Assembly (NCBI GenBank): GCA_028673005.1 | Contig: CM054115.1 | Coordinates: 192,766,370-192,830,369 of the forward strand | Direction of reading: 5' to 3' | Origin: Tanypteryx hageni | Lineage: Eukaryota; Arthropoda; Insecta; Odonata; Petaluridae | DNA length: 64,000 nt | In this document: one piece after another, positions 53,556 through 63,724 of the stretch | How positions within the stretch are numbered: the first letter of the stretch is position 1 | Layout: the number at the start of each line of letters is the position of its first letter | Made by a program: the position numbers and the translations under genes | The notes under the pieces: generated by a model | What the model was told of the DNA's origin: nothing | Database searches by the model: none | What the model saw: the letters and a program-made list of their open reading frames with translations, nothing else

Positions 53556-54520
53556 TAAAGACTTTATACAACAGGGCGCATTCCATCTCCGACGCCGACT
53601 CCATAGTGTCCGAAAAGAAACACCTATTTGAAACCCTCCAAGGAAATGGATATCTTCGGGATCTCATACTCAATACCATCAAAAAGGAAGACCAGAAGCG
53701 GTATATGGCCCTGAAAAGGACCGCCGAGGACACAGCAGAGAACAAGCCGAAACCTGCAGCATACGCCATGATACCTTACGTGGCGGGCACCTCGGAGAGG
53801 CTCGCACGCATTCTCGCCAAACATGACGTGGTAACGAGATTCAACTGCGTGACGAAGACAGCCGACCTCCTCTGCACCGCCAAAGACCACTTACCCAAAA
53901 ACATCTATGAGGGCGTGTACGAAGTCAAGTGCAGCTGCGGGAAGTCATACATTGGCCAAACCTCGAGATCTCCCAAGTGCCGCCTGAAAGAACACCAGAG
54001 GGCAACTGCTAACAAACAACTCCGCCTTTCCTCCATAGCAGAACACGCGTGGACCGATCCCGGATGCGACATCGATTTCGACAACGCACAAATTTTAGTA
54101 AATGAAAATCGTTATTTCCCGAGACTCTTCAGGGAGGCGATCGAAATTACAAAACAGCCATACAATTTTAACCGAGAGGACGGCTACACGCTGTCCAGCA
54201 CCTGGAAGAGACTCTTCCGTAAGACCAAACCTACCACAGCCAATCCGAACGCACCAGATTCGGCGGCCAACCAGAGCGCTCCGAATGCGGCGACCAACCA
54301 GAACGCACCGGATTAGACGGAACCTGCCTATATATAGACGACCAAAAATCTGCACTGACACTTGTGATTCTCGCTTCGAGGATTGGTGCAGATGACTAGC
54401 GAGCCTAGCCTATCCAACACACTCTGACTCCGGATTGGTTGATCGACAACCAATAGTTAAACACGGCTCATACCCTCCAAATTGCGGATCATTCTTTTAT
54501 AACTTTTACTCATTTTAGTT
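53556..54520 (+). mobile_element. Penelope-like element fragment (3' part)
   Basis: A 5'-truncated fragment carrying the end of the RT-side protein and a GIY-YIG endonuclease, then about 200 bp of 3' sequence. Boundaries are approximate. It is in the same orientation as the Jockey array and separates the orphan module from JH. No terminal repeats were recognised. Confidence 0.72.
53560..54316 (+). pseudogene. Penelope-like protein, C-terminal part with GIY-YIG nuclease
   Basis: The frame covers RAHSISDADS and LQGNGYLRDLI, which resemble the post-RT region of Penelope proteins (NRA... NGYP). Later come VVTRFNCVTKTADLL and the GIY-YIG block GVYEVKCSCGKSYIGQTSRS followed by RLKEHQRA. The C-terminus has the expected YNFNREDGYTLSSTWKRL. 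Almost no RT core remains, so this is a fragment, although the nuclease part is open to 54316. Such nucleases make the target nick for insertion. An ATG-like start at 53606 is only the first convenient codon and not the true one. A small Asn/Ala-rich repeat (NAP type) ends the protein. Confidence 0.8.
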
Positions 54521-54556
54521 ACTAACGTGGGAGTCCGTCTGCCTGGTGCGGGAAAA

Positions 54557-54714
54557 CCCCTCACGAGGGGGAAGTACGTAAGTCGCTGCGGGACTCCCTA
54601 GGGCTTTCCGGGACACGCCCAGGTACCACCAGGGTGTTGGTAGCACGCCTTGACGCGAGCGGGCCAATCCCGAGTGGCTGCCACTGCACGGTCGGCCCCA
54701 CTTCTTCCGTGGGG
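54557..54714 (+). other. Hairpin cluster in JH 5' UTR
   Basis: CCCCTC-AC-GAGGGG (54557-54570), AGTGG-CTG-CCACT (54673-54685) and CCCCAC/GTGGGG with a 7-nt loop (54696-54714). Similar in style to JD, JF and JB. Confidence 0.68.
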
Positions 54715-54785
54715 GGTGGCTGTCCCAACTTCTCACCCGCTTGCCCTTTTTCTATTTCGAAAGGTGACAGGACTAACCCCCCAGA

Positions 54786-56007
54786 ATGATCCGCTCATCG
54801 CCCCCTAATAGGGACGCAGCTCCACGGAGCGAAGAAGGCACCTCAACCCATGCTGGGGAAAGGATACCGATCCCTTCTGCCATTAGGAACGTTCTCTTTC
54901 ATAGGGAAAGTAACAAGGGAGTCCAGACGATAGGAAAGGACGAGGCGGCGCCAGCCAAAACTAATAAGGACGGTCAGAATGAAGTAGGGCCTGGCCCGGC
55001 CGGAGATCTTAATAACGATGACGCGGCCATCTTCACAACTGTGGAGAGGGCAAAGAAAAGACGACGACGCTATGAACCGCAGAATTTTACGGCAACGACA
55101 TCGGGAACTAATACCAATAATAGGTACGACCCGCTTATAGACGTACCGGGAGATACCTCTACACCGAGTTCCAAAGAAAAGAGGCCGCCGGCCATAGTCA
55201 TATACGATATAGCGAATTACACTGCTTTTGTAAAGTCAATCAGACAAAAAATCGGTAATAACGATTTTACTATTATAAAGACAAAGGACGGGTCAAGACT
55301 ACAACTGACCACCAAGAGCGAATACGACATCATTAAGCAATACCTAATAGAGGCTGGCGCCCAGATGCATACCTGGGCAGGAAAGGCGAGCACAACGGTC
55401 AGGTACCTTATCAAAGGATTGGATGAGGGGATGGACCTGGGTTTTATTAGAGAAGAACTAACAGAACTAGGAATACCGTGCGTCGCAGTACGTGAACTGG
55501 CACCTACGAGGAAAGACCTATACGTAACGACGATCGATAAAAATGAAAACTTTAAGATTACTGCTCTGGCCGGAATTAAAAAAATATGCAGACACAGAGT
55601 TTACCTAGAACCTTACAAATACCAGAGGCCGCAGATGTGCTTCCGCTGCAATAGATATGGACACGGGTCCCAGAACTGCACCGCATCTCCTCGATGCTAC
55701 AAATGCGCTGGGGCCCACGAAGGGAGAGATTGCCCTAAGGAAAAGGCACAATCTAAGGCTAAATGCTGCAACTGCGGAGGTGAGCACGTGTCATTCTCTC
55801 GTAGGTGCCCAGTATACCTAAAACACGAAGAGGCGCTCAAAACTAGAGACAAGAAAAATGACCAGACGCACAAAACCATCCAGGCCCCCCCCCCCCCCAC
55901 CGCCTTCAGTCTGGACTCTCCCAGGTAAATCAGGCAAAGGGATCGAAGTAAAAGAAAAAGAATATCCGCCGCTAGAAGAGAAAGAAACCAAGGAACAGCC
56001 CATTAGG
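54786..56007 (+). pseudogene. JH ORF1: Gag, frameshifted at a C14 run, 3' end lost
   Basis: It starts MIRSSPPNRDAAPRSEEG. The RRM-like region is RPPAIVIYDIANYTAFVKSI. Knuckles with standard ligands are CFRCNRYGHGSQNC, CYKCAGAHEGRDC and CCNCGGEHVSFSRRC. The frame stops at 55926-55928, just after a run of fourteen C. In another frame, the sequence after the run reads EVKEKEYPPLEEKE, a plausible continuation that runs into R2. So a slip in the C run probably caused the shift, or the assembly miscounts it. A/T-rich codon use is higher than in the other array Gags. Confidence 0.8.
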
Positions 56008-57920
56008 GTTCGTTTTTCCCTTATTTGAAAATAATGTATTTAAACAAATTCCCAAATTTGCAAATTTAAGAATTTTATACTATCTCCATTATATGGTACT
56101 AATGCTACACATTTTTCCAAATTTTTAAGTTGTAGCACCTCTAGAAGTGAAATAATATTTTTCTAATTGTTTAAATTTTAAACCTTTTTAACGCCCGCCG
56201 CAATATATTTATGGAGAGATTCAAATGTTTATTTGTGCAACTGCACTGATCTGTATATAACCTGAAATTTTCAGCTTCCTAGCTCATGCCGTAGTACCTA
56301 AACTGTTATCAATTTTTTTTAAATTTTAAGAGTTTTTACTCGCATCACAAATTAAAATATCAAAATTTCTATAATACCTATTACGTTTTTTTCCAAACCT
56401 AGCGCTAAAACATTTTCAGCTCCGTAGAACATTCGAAAAAACATTAACTTTTAAATTTTGTTAAAACAATTGCGAATTTTCAGCTGCCAATTGTTGCCCT
56501 TTTTCAGAATTTTCGTTTTTTCTAGTCGGTTTTGCACAAAATCCTACCTAAGAAAAAAATTTTGAATCTCCAGCTCATCTGGAAATGCGAAAACATTAGT
56601 ATCCTCCTATATGTTATATCCTCCTCCTCCTCTGTAAGGAACGTGTATATATATTGATGATGTTAAATAGAGAGAATATTTAATGTAGTGATGCAATATA
56701 TCAAATGATACAAAGTATTAGATGGTTCTTTTTTAACGTTTTAAAATTTTTTTGTGATAATAATATCGTTAATGTCAACGAATGTCTAAAAGCCTTTACG
56801 CTGAACTCGCAAATTGTATTTTTAGGTGCGTTTAGCTTCCAACATAAGCGCCTATTAACGTCGGGTTATCCGTCCGTCTGTAATTTCGTGCTCTCCTTCT
56901 ACCTAACGGATTATTATGAAATTTGATACAAGGAATTACGGACAAAGTCAATAAGAAAAGCACCTAAAAGAATCACGTAAGTCAATCAGAGGTACCACTT
57001 TATTGGTGACAAAAAAGGATCTTTCCATTATGTCTCGTAAATATTTGGTCAAATTAAAATTGTTTTCAAATAAACCTGTGGAACTAATAACGTAGAGAAT
57101 TTATTTGCCTATACATTTTTATCGAAGGAGTGGCCGTTTTCAAGAAAATTTAACAAATATGTCGCAATTCGCTCTGAACATATTATAAGAAAACTTCAAG
57201 CATAGCAACCTAATTAATTACTACGTAAATAGTCTTATTGGTTACTGAAGTAAATAAGATCTACAATAATTACAGAATACTTTATTTCTTTACGCGTGCA
57301 TGGAAGATTTATAAACGAAAATAACGTGTTATCTACAGCGAAGAGAAGAACGTAAACCTAAATATTACAACTACTGAACTCAAGTGGTATGTTTTAAATA
57401 ATTTTTGAATGTTTGGTTGATTTAAACGGGTTAGAAATAAATCACATAATAGAAATAGAATATATCCCTGAAATCATTTCTGATATATCGTTTTGCATAC
57501 GTGATATGTTTTTTGATGCATCAATAATGGGGGAGAAGAAATTTTTAATAGAGAAAGTTACAATCGGGTCGTGGCGTTATGACGTTTTATGGTTTTTGTT
57601 CGGTCAAATTATATCGTCTAGTTTCAAGTACTCCATCGCACGAAACGCGCCTATTTTTGTTACACTGTAAATTTTCCTGACATGTTTGATAATGTTTCTC
57701 GGCAAGGAGTTCATATTGTCGGATTTCAAAAATTAATCGTTTTCTGGTTTTCATTACACAATTAAAAGAGGCACTTCTCAATTCGTTATAGGATATTTTC
57801 TTTAAAATTAACAAAAAATGAAGAATTAAAATAAAATTTATGAAGAACCTGATATATTAGTTCGATTAATTTGTGCATGAAGATTTATCTGCATATAAAA
57901 ATTTAAATAAATATACAAAT
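56008..57920. repeat. Long repeat R2, copy 2, left part
   Basis: Direct copy of 8838-10768, ending in the AAAT target (57917-57920) of the Gypsy element. The repeat continues at 63725. Its left end cuts off JH. Confidence 0.85.
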
Positions 57921-58125
57921 TGTGACGGGCTAGGGTTTCTCGGAGAGGAAAGGGCACAAATGAAAGTTACGCGTAAAAACACAAACACCTTTAATCGCCT
58001 GGGGCGCACACTACACTGCGTAAGCTTCCACACGAGAAGAGAGAACTGACGCGCACCCTGTTGGCTGCGCGCAAAAACAAAATAAAATGAACAGCAAAGT
58101 CCGTTATCGGTCTGGTCTCGTTACA
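57921..58125 (-). repeat. 3' LTR of the Gypsy element
   Basis: 205 bp. In element orientation this is the 3' LTR. It has G where the other LTR has A near 58019. The polypurine tract lies immediately right of it. Confidence 0.95.
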
Positions 58126-58137
58126 TCCTCCCCCTTA
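58126..58137 (-). promoter_or_regulatory. Polypurine tract
   Basis: On the minus strand AAGGGGGAGGA directly abuts the LTR, the expected primer for plus-strand DNA synthesis. Confidence 0.85.
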
Positions 58138-58178
58138 GAATGGCATGTACGACCTCGAATGCAATTCTACAAGGTCTG

Positions 58179-61100
58179 CTACTGGCGGCATCTCCTAGGT
58201 GGCTGCATCCTAGTAGGTAGCGCAGGTATGTGGGAAGCCACCGATGAAGTAGAAGGCACCGATGTCCTGGAAGGCACCGATGACGTAGAAGGCACCGATG
58301 TCCTGGAAGGGAATGATGTCCTGGAAGGCACCGATGACGTAGAAGCCACCGATGAAGTAGAAGGCACCGATGTCCTGGAAGGCACCGATGACGTAGAAGG
58401 CACCGATGTCCTGGAAGGGAATGATGTCCTGGAAGGCACCGATGACGTAGAAGGCGCCGATGACGTAGAAGGCACCGATGCAGGTCTTGGGGCTGATTGC
58501 TGTTGCCGTGGACGGCCTCGTTTCCGCAGCGGCCGTAATAGACACGGATCAGGGGCACCAAGAGTGGCGACAAAGGGAGTCAAGGACGACACATGGTAAA
58601 CACCAAGAGGGATATTAGGTGCTTCAGGAGTTGCAAGGTGATATGTGCTCGGTGAGATCTGCTTGCAAATCAAATATGGGCCATCTCGTCGAGGGGCAAA
58701 CTTTGAAGTGTAGCCATGTTTGGCTTTACTTAACGCGTGTATCTCGACCAGAACCCTATCCCCAATCTTAAAGTTAATGCCGCTTCTTCTTTTCTCGCCA
58801 GCGTATGATTTTGAGCGATATTGCTGAATTTCATGCTTTTCCTTCGCTTCTCTTAGTGCTTTCGCAAAGGTTTTCAGGTACGGAGTAATTTCCTGTACAA
58901 ACGCCGAATTCTCAACTATCGCACGTAGATCACGGTTGACGTCGTCAGGTGTACGAAGTTCACGCCCGAAACACAAGTAAGCAGGGGAAAAACCGGTTGC
59001 CTGACTCTTCGTCGAATTCATCGCGAATCGAATGCTCGGTAGGTGATCTTTCCATCCGCTGTGGCAATTGGCGGTGAAGATAGCCAGTTGGGTCTTAAGG
59101 TCCCGATTCTTTCGCTCTACAGGGTTGGCCTCAGGATGATACGCAGGTATCAAACTCTGGTTGAAACCCAGACAGTATGCAACCTTTTGCAGTACATCGC
59201 TTACAAACTGCGTGCCGTTGTCACTAATGACCCGTCGCGGGGTTCCGAACCGAAGGATCACTTCGTCGATTAGAAGTCTTGCGCACGCAGCAGCAGTAGC
59301 GACTTTCAGTGGGAACAATTCTACCCATCGAGTTGATGTATCCTCCACTATAAAAATCCACCGCTCCCCGGTAGATGTCTCTGGCAGTGGACCAAATAGG
59401 TCCATCGATAGCACTTCAAACCGTCGGTGTTGTATAGGCGTTTGTAGGAGTCCAGCTGGTTTGAGGTTGCTAGGCTTAAAGCGCTGGCACTCGATACATG
59501 ATTTCACATGATCTGTGACCGTGCGACGCATTCCTGTCCAGTAGTATCTGGAGCCGACCTTCTGCAAGGTCTTTTCTGCACCGTAATGTCCGGCGGTGGG
59601 CGAATCATGATATTCGTACAATATCTTGGGTATTTGTGTCCGTGGTAAGACCTGCTGGGCATCTCCATCATCATGCTCAGGGGAATATCTATACAAAATG
59701 CCATTGAGCATAATATATCCCCGGTCAGTCCATCGTACAAAATCTACCGCATTCTCCTGTGACTCGAAGCAGTCGATTATCTGCTTAATTTCTGGATCAG
59801 CCAGCTGCTCCTGCCTGATAACTTCTGCAGAGGTGGTCGGCATGTCGACAGTCACAGAACAGATATTCATATCCTCGTATTGGCCTGGTGGACGTGATAG
59901 CGTATCAGCCACTGCGTTACATCGCCCTGGAGTGTATTCTACTTGAATATCGTACGATTGTAGAGATAGAGCCCATCTTGCCAGGCGACCACTAGGTGAC
60001 TTGAGTGTCATGAGCCAGCGGAGAGGTTGGTGATCAGTAACAACTGTCACAGGTGCTCCTTCTAAGTATCCCCGGAACTTTTCCAAGGCCCAGACAACTG
60101 CCAACGCCTCCCTCTCAGTCGTACTATAATTGCGCTCAGGGGCAGTCAGCAGTCTGCTCGCATACTCGACGGGGCGTTGGTCTGGAAGCTCCCCCTGGAG
60201 TAGAACCGCTCCCAAAGCGTAAGCGCTTGCGTCTGTTCGGAGCACATATGGCAGTGTATGGTCTGCTTGCCGAAGGATGGGCGGTGTTGTTAATAATTCC
60301 TTGAGCATCTTGAATGCATCATCTTGACTCGGTCCCCAATTCCATAGAGCATTCTTTTTCGTCAAATCACTTAGAGGTCGAGCAACACTGGAATAGTTGG
60401 GCCCAAACCGTCGGAACCAGGACCCTGTCTGCAGAAACGTTATGAGTTCTTTGACATTCTTAGGTGCTCTCATTTCTGCGATGGCGGCTATCTTACCGGG
60501 ATCTGGTTTGATTCCTTGAGATGAAATAAGATGGCCAAGATATTTTACCTCCGACGACCCAAGTGTGCACTTTGACCTATTTACATGTAACCTGAATTGT
60601 TGCAGGCGACTGAACACTTGGCGAAGGTCTTCCATGTGTTCATCAAAGGATGACGATAAAATGATCAAATCATCCAAGTACGCCAGTACCTGGACATCTC
60701 TAAGACCAGATCGGAGACGGTCAATCAGCCTTTGAAAGGTGGCAGGAGCATTTCGGAGACCAAATGGCATGCGTTTGAATCGGAAGTGGCCCAAGGGCGA
60801 GATAAACGCAGTTTTGTCTCTGTCTTCAATCCTGACCGGAACCTGCCAATACCCTGAACGTAAGTCAAGCGTAGTCATGTACAGGGACTGCTTTGCTGCG
60901 TGAAGTAGATCATCTACACGAGGTAAAGGGTATCTATCTGGAACCGTCAGACTGTTCAGGCGTCTGTAATCAACGCAGGTCCGAAAGGTTCCGTTCTTTT
61001 TGGGCACGAGGACGACGGGCGCTGCATAGGGAGAATCACACTCCTCGATGATGTCCTCAGCCAGCATTCTCTCAAGGTCCTGCTGAAGAAACTCCTTTTT

Positions 61101-62708
61101 GGCAGGCAACAGCCTATATGGGGATACAGCGATTGGAGTATCATCGGTTACCTTAATAGCATGCTCTGCAAATGGAGTGGGCTCCTTGTTAGGAGAAAAG
61201 ACATCTTCATATTCAGCGAGAAGTGCGGTGATGCGGCGTTTCTGGTCCTCATCCAAATTCTGTCCTTCATCATCCCGTAATGGCAGGTTGCTGACGTGGA
61301 CGTTGCTCACAGGTACAGATGTAGCAATATCTTCTTCTCGTACAAAACCGTGGCGGCTACTGGGATCTTCCTTGAAGAACCATTCATGTCCGGGAAGATC
61401 CAGAACCATGCCAGCACTTCGGATAAAATCTATGCCAAGTAGCATCCGGCTCTCCGGATGATCCGGAATTGCGATCAAGGTCGTGAGGATTGTACGGTTG
61501 ACGACAGAAATTTCCACAGAAAAACTTCTGGCTAATACGCGATGCGTTTTTCCATCAGCTAACTTCATGTCCAGGGAAGTCTCGCTGAACGGACGCCCTC
61601 GAGAAATTAATATATGATAAAGCTGTGCACCGGCTATACTTCTTTGGGAGCCAGTGTCAAGACAAGCTAGACCATCCAGTCCTAAAATCTGGACCGGGAG
61701 CATTGGTCGCGATGAACCATCATCAATAGAGAAGGTTGACTGCATAAAATTGAAGGATGAGACAATCGTACTTTCAGTTTTCATGGGAGGAGCACAGTTA
61801 GGGCAGTTGCTTCTGACATAACCTGGGGCACCGCACCCAAAACACGTTATTTGTGGTTTTGGCGAATCAGATTTTGGGGTATGGGGTGATGATTTTACTG
61901 ATTGTGCAACATCACCCTTAGTTGCCTTTGCTTTCCTGCAATCTGATTCAACGTGGCCGAAATATTTACAATAACTGCACCTCGGACGCTGTTTCTTCTC
62001 CGGTCGGTCTCTACCTTTATTACTACTGACATCCTTTGATGGTCGCAGAACCTCACGCTGTGAGTGTTCAATGTCTTTTGCACGTTGCAAAAGACTCTTG
62101 AATGAGTCGAAATCGCTAGGTGAAAGTCTTTTCCTAACTTTTCTATTCATTAACCCGTATACAATATCTAATTGCGCGCGTTCTGGCAAGGTATACGGTA
62201 ATTGTGACAAGAGGGCACGAATGTGGCATACAAAAATCTCGCTTGTTTCATTTTCGTGTTGCTCACGTGCAAAAATCTCTCTAAAGACGAGATGAGGCGG
62301 CAATTTGCGAGAGAACGCGTCTCGAAACGCGCACACGGCACCGTCCCAGTCCGAAATATCTCTCTTTATACCCTGCCACCATGTCGCAGCAATGCCTTCC
62401 AGAAGCATTGAGACACCACGTAATGCATTTTCTTCGCTGACATTTGCGCAATCCTTAAAGGTCAAAACCGAGTCCAAGAATGCGTCAACATCAGACGAAG
62501 CACTGCCGTTAAATCGAGAAGTACATTTAGAAAAATTGCCGCTACTTGGTGTAACAAGGACGGGGCTCGTCAATTGCCTATCAAGAACAGTCATTCTTGC
62601 CGAGTCCGTAATTTGCGCAATCAGCGCCTGAAATTGTTCGTTTGATAACGTCAAGGCTGGCGGAGATTCACTCTTCCCTTCCGTGGGTAATGATTTAGAT
62701 TTAGGCAT
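58179..62708 (-). CDS. gag-pol: Gypsy Gag-Pol polyprotein, single open frame
   Basis: The frame is open from 62750; the ATG at 62708 (MPKSKSLPTEG) is the likelier start. Positions count from 62750. Capsid-like Gag at 80-230; knuckles CSYCKYFGHVESDC (258-271) and CFGCGAPGYVRSNC (303-316), the second with Tyr for His. Protease LDTGS at 364; reverse transcriptase with YLDD at 691; RNase H with TDAS at 839, TEREAL and TDHQ. Integrase HHCC zinc finger (1048-1088) and catalytic D1117, D1177, E1212 (D-35-E spacing). A GPY motif, then a Ser/Thr hexapeptide-repeat tail. Gag and Pol share one frame with no shift. All main catalytic residues are present, so it may be functional. It copies RNA to DNA in particles and integrates it. 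Confidence 0.95.
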   Translation of the reverse strand: MPKSKSLPTEGKSESPPALTLSNEQFQALIAQITDSARMTVLDRQLTSPVLVTPSSGNFSKCTSRFNGSASSDVDAFLDSVLTFKDCANVSEENALRGVSMLLEGIAATWWQGIKRDISDWDGAVCAFRDAFSRKLPPHLVFREIFAREQHENETSEIFVCHIRALLSQLPYTLPERAQLDIVYGLMNRKVRKRLSPSDFDSFKSLLQRAKDIEHSQREVLRPSKDVSSNKGRDRPEKKQRPRCSYCKYFGHVESDCRKAKATKGDVAQSVKSSPHTPKSDSPKPQITCFGCGAPGYVRSNCPNCAPPMKTESTIVSSFNFMQSTFSIDDGSSRPMLPVQILGLDGLACLDTGSQRSIAGAQLYHILISRGRPFSETSLDMKLADGKTHRVLARSFSVEISVVNRTILTTLIAIPDHPESRMLLGIDFIRSAGMVLDLPGHEWFFKEDPSSRHGFVREEDIATSVPVSNVHVSNLPLRDDEGQNLDEDQKRRITALLAEYEDVFSPNKEPTPFAEHAIKVTDDTPIAVSPYRLLPAKKEFLQQDLERMLAEDIIEECDSPYAAPVVLVPKKNGTFRTCVDYRRLNSLTVPDRYPLPRVDDLLHAAKQSLYMTTLDLRSGYWQVPVRIEDRDKTAFISPLGHFRFKRMPFGLRNAPATFQRLIDRLRSGLRDVQVLAYLDDLIILSSSFDEHMEDLRQVFSRLQQFRLHVNRSKCTLGSSEVKYLGHLISSQGIKPDPGKIAAIAEMRAPKNVKELITFLQTGSWFRRFGPNYSSVARPLSDLTKKNALWNWGPSQDDAFKMLKELLTTPPILRQADHTLPYVLRTDASAYALGAVLLQGELPDQRPVEYASRLLTAPERNYSTTEREALAVVWALEKFRGYLEGAPVTVVTDHQPLRWLMTLKSPSGRLARWALSLQSYDIQVEYTPGRCNAVADTLSRPPGQYEDMNICSVTVDMPTTSAEVIRQEQLADPEIKQIIDCFESQENAVDFVRWTDRGYIMLNGILYRYSPEHDDGDAQQVLPRTQIPKILYEYHDSPTAGHYGAEKTLQKVGSRYYWTGMRRTVTDHVKSCIECQRFKPSNLKPAGLLQTPIQHRRFEVLSMDLFGPLPETSTGERWIFIVEDTSTRWVELFPLKVATAAACARLLIDEVILRFGTPRRVISDNGTQFVSDVLQKVAYCLGFNQSLIPAYHPEANPVERKNRDLKTQLAIFTANCHSGWKDHLPSIRFAMNSTKSQATGFSPAYLCFGRELRTPDDVNRDLRAIVENSAFVQEITPYLKTFAKALREAKEKHEIQQYRSKSYAGEKRRSGINFKIGDRVLVEIHALSKAKHGYTSKFAPRRDGPYLICKQISPSTYHLATPEAPNIPLGVYHVSSLTPFVATLGAPDPCLLRPLRKRGRPRQQQSAPRPASVPSTSSAPSTSSVPSRTSFPSRTSVPSTSSVPSRTSVPSTSSVASTSSVPSRTSFPSRTSVPSTSSVPSRTSVPSTSSVASHIPALPTRMQPPRRCRQ
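58232..58482. repeat. 18-bp repeats with a 108-bp higher-order unit
   Basis: It encodes about thirteen hexapeptides of PSTSSV or PSRTSV type at the C-terminus of Gag-Pol. The order of six variants repeats once, giving a 108-bp higher-order duplication. The opposite strand is also open here (EGTDV/LEGTDD pattern), a by-product of the repeat. Confidence 0.9.
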
Positions 62709-63000
62709 GGTTGCTATTTCTAAACTAATCCACGCAGGAAACAATATCACTCAGCGGAAATACGGAAAAATTCGCTAGGCGGCAAGGCCCAAGGTCGCAG
62801 CGCGGAAAAAGCAATATGGCCGCACAAAGTAACAACCACGTGAAAGAACGCAGTTTGGCCAAAAAAGCAATATGGCCGCGAGTAACACAATTTGGCCACG
62901 CGGAAGAACACAATGCCGCAGCGCTGAAGGACAGTTAATTGTTGCAGCGCGAAAGGACAAATATTTTCGCAGCGAGCGAATAATATCACGTGGAAATAAG

Positions 63001-63374
63001 AAATTTACGGACACACGTATCGCACTAAATTTCACTGTAGGTGGAAGTAGGCGAAGAAGTACCGCTTCGCGGAAGGATACATAAAAAAACCACGTGGCAG
63101 GATCTATAGCACTAACACGTAGAAAATAAACAGCACACACTAATTATGGCCAAAAATACAAATTTAAAATTTACGGAAACACGTATGACACTAAATTTCA
63201 CTGTAGGTGGAAGTAGGCGAAGAAGTATCGCTTCGCGGAAGGATACTTAAGAAAACCACGTGGCAGGATGTATAGCACTAACACGTAGGAAATAGACAGC
63301 ACACACTAATTATGGCCAAAATACAAATTTGAAATTTGCGGACACAAGTATCGCACTTAATTTCGCTGTATATG
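63001..63374. repeat. 165-bp tandem repeat in the Gypsy leader
   Basis: Units start at about 63001, 63167 and 63332, each beginning AAATTTACGG or AAATTTGCGG. The third is partial. They contain a GTAGGTGGAAGTAGGCGAAG block in the two full copies. Confidence 0.88.
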
Positions 63375-63506
63375 ACACTAAGTGAGGAGGTATCTATACA
63401 CAACATGGAATTGGTTGCGCTGCTTCCGGAATCCGATGCTCAGATCTGATGAGTGTTTAAAACGCATATATTCCTTTGCACAATTTTATCTGCTCCCGAG
63501 CCGCGA

Positions 63507-63517
63507 GTTGGGCGCCA
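63507..63517 (-). promoter_or_regulatory. Primer-binding site
   Basis: On the minus strand TGGCGCCCAAC begins 3 nt after the 5' LTR. It matches the 3' end complement of a lysine tRNA over 11 nt; the match then weakens. The tRNA identity is from memory of the tRNA-Lys end. Confidence 0.75.
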
Positions 63518-63519
63518 TT

Positions 63520-63724
63520 TGTGACGGGCTAGGGTTTCTCGGAGAGGAAAGGGCACAAATGAAAGTTACGCGTAAAAACACAAACACCTTTAATCGCCTG
63601 GGGCGCACACTACACTACGTAAGCTTCCACACGAGAAGAGAGAACTGACGCGCACCCTGTTGGCTGCGCGCAAAAACAAAATAAAATGAACAGCAAAGTC
63701 CGTTATCGGTCTGGTCTCGTTACA
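63520..63724 (-). repeat. 5' LTR of the Gypsy element
   Basis: 205 bp, promoter-bearing LTR in element orientation. One difference from the other LTR. Flanked on the right by the AAAT duplication. Confidence 0.95.

Larger units (their letters stand above)
54521..56007 (+). mobile_element. Jockey-clade LINE JH, 5' part only
   Basis: The 5' UTR of about 265 bp resembles the JF 5' UTR (shared GGAAAAC, GGGGAAGTAC and TTCTCACCCGC elements), then Gag. The element stops at about 56007, where repeat R2 copy 2 begins. ORF2 and 3' UTR are missing, which is the reverse of normal LINE truncation. Confidence 0.75.
62760..63519 (-). other. Gypsy 5' leader
   Basis: Untranslated leader between the 5' LTR and gag. 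It holds about 2.3 tandem copies of a 165-bp unit and, closer to gag, shorter degenerate repeats built on AATATGGCCGC / CGCGGAA motifs (62760-62980). Confidence 0.8.
57921..63724 (-). mobile_element. Ty3/Gypsy LTR retrotransposon (minus strand), young
   Basis: 5804 bp with two 205-bp LTRs (57921-58125 and 63520-63724). The LTR is bounded by TGT...ACA and differs at a single position between copies. The target duplication AAAT lies at 57917-57920 and 63725-63728, and R2 copy 1 shows the empty site at 10765-10768. One gag-pol frame is intact. There is no env frame. Near-identical LTRs point to a recent insertion. Confidence 0.96.

Noticed and set aside
53395..53631. Plus-strand frame (78 codons) spanning the orphan module and Penelope fragment
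   Set aside because: Crosses an element boundary, is in a different frame from the Penelope protein and has no known features.
58232..58482. CRISPR-like spacing of repeated units
   Set aside because: The repeats are coding hexamers with no unique spacers, in a eukaryotic LTR element.
58087..58599. Plus-strand frame with EGTDV repeats
   Set aside because: Reverse strand of the Gypsy hexapeptide repeat; open only because of the repeat.
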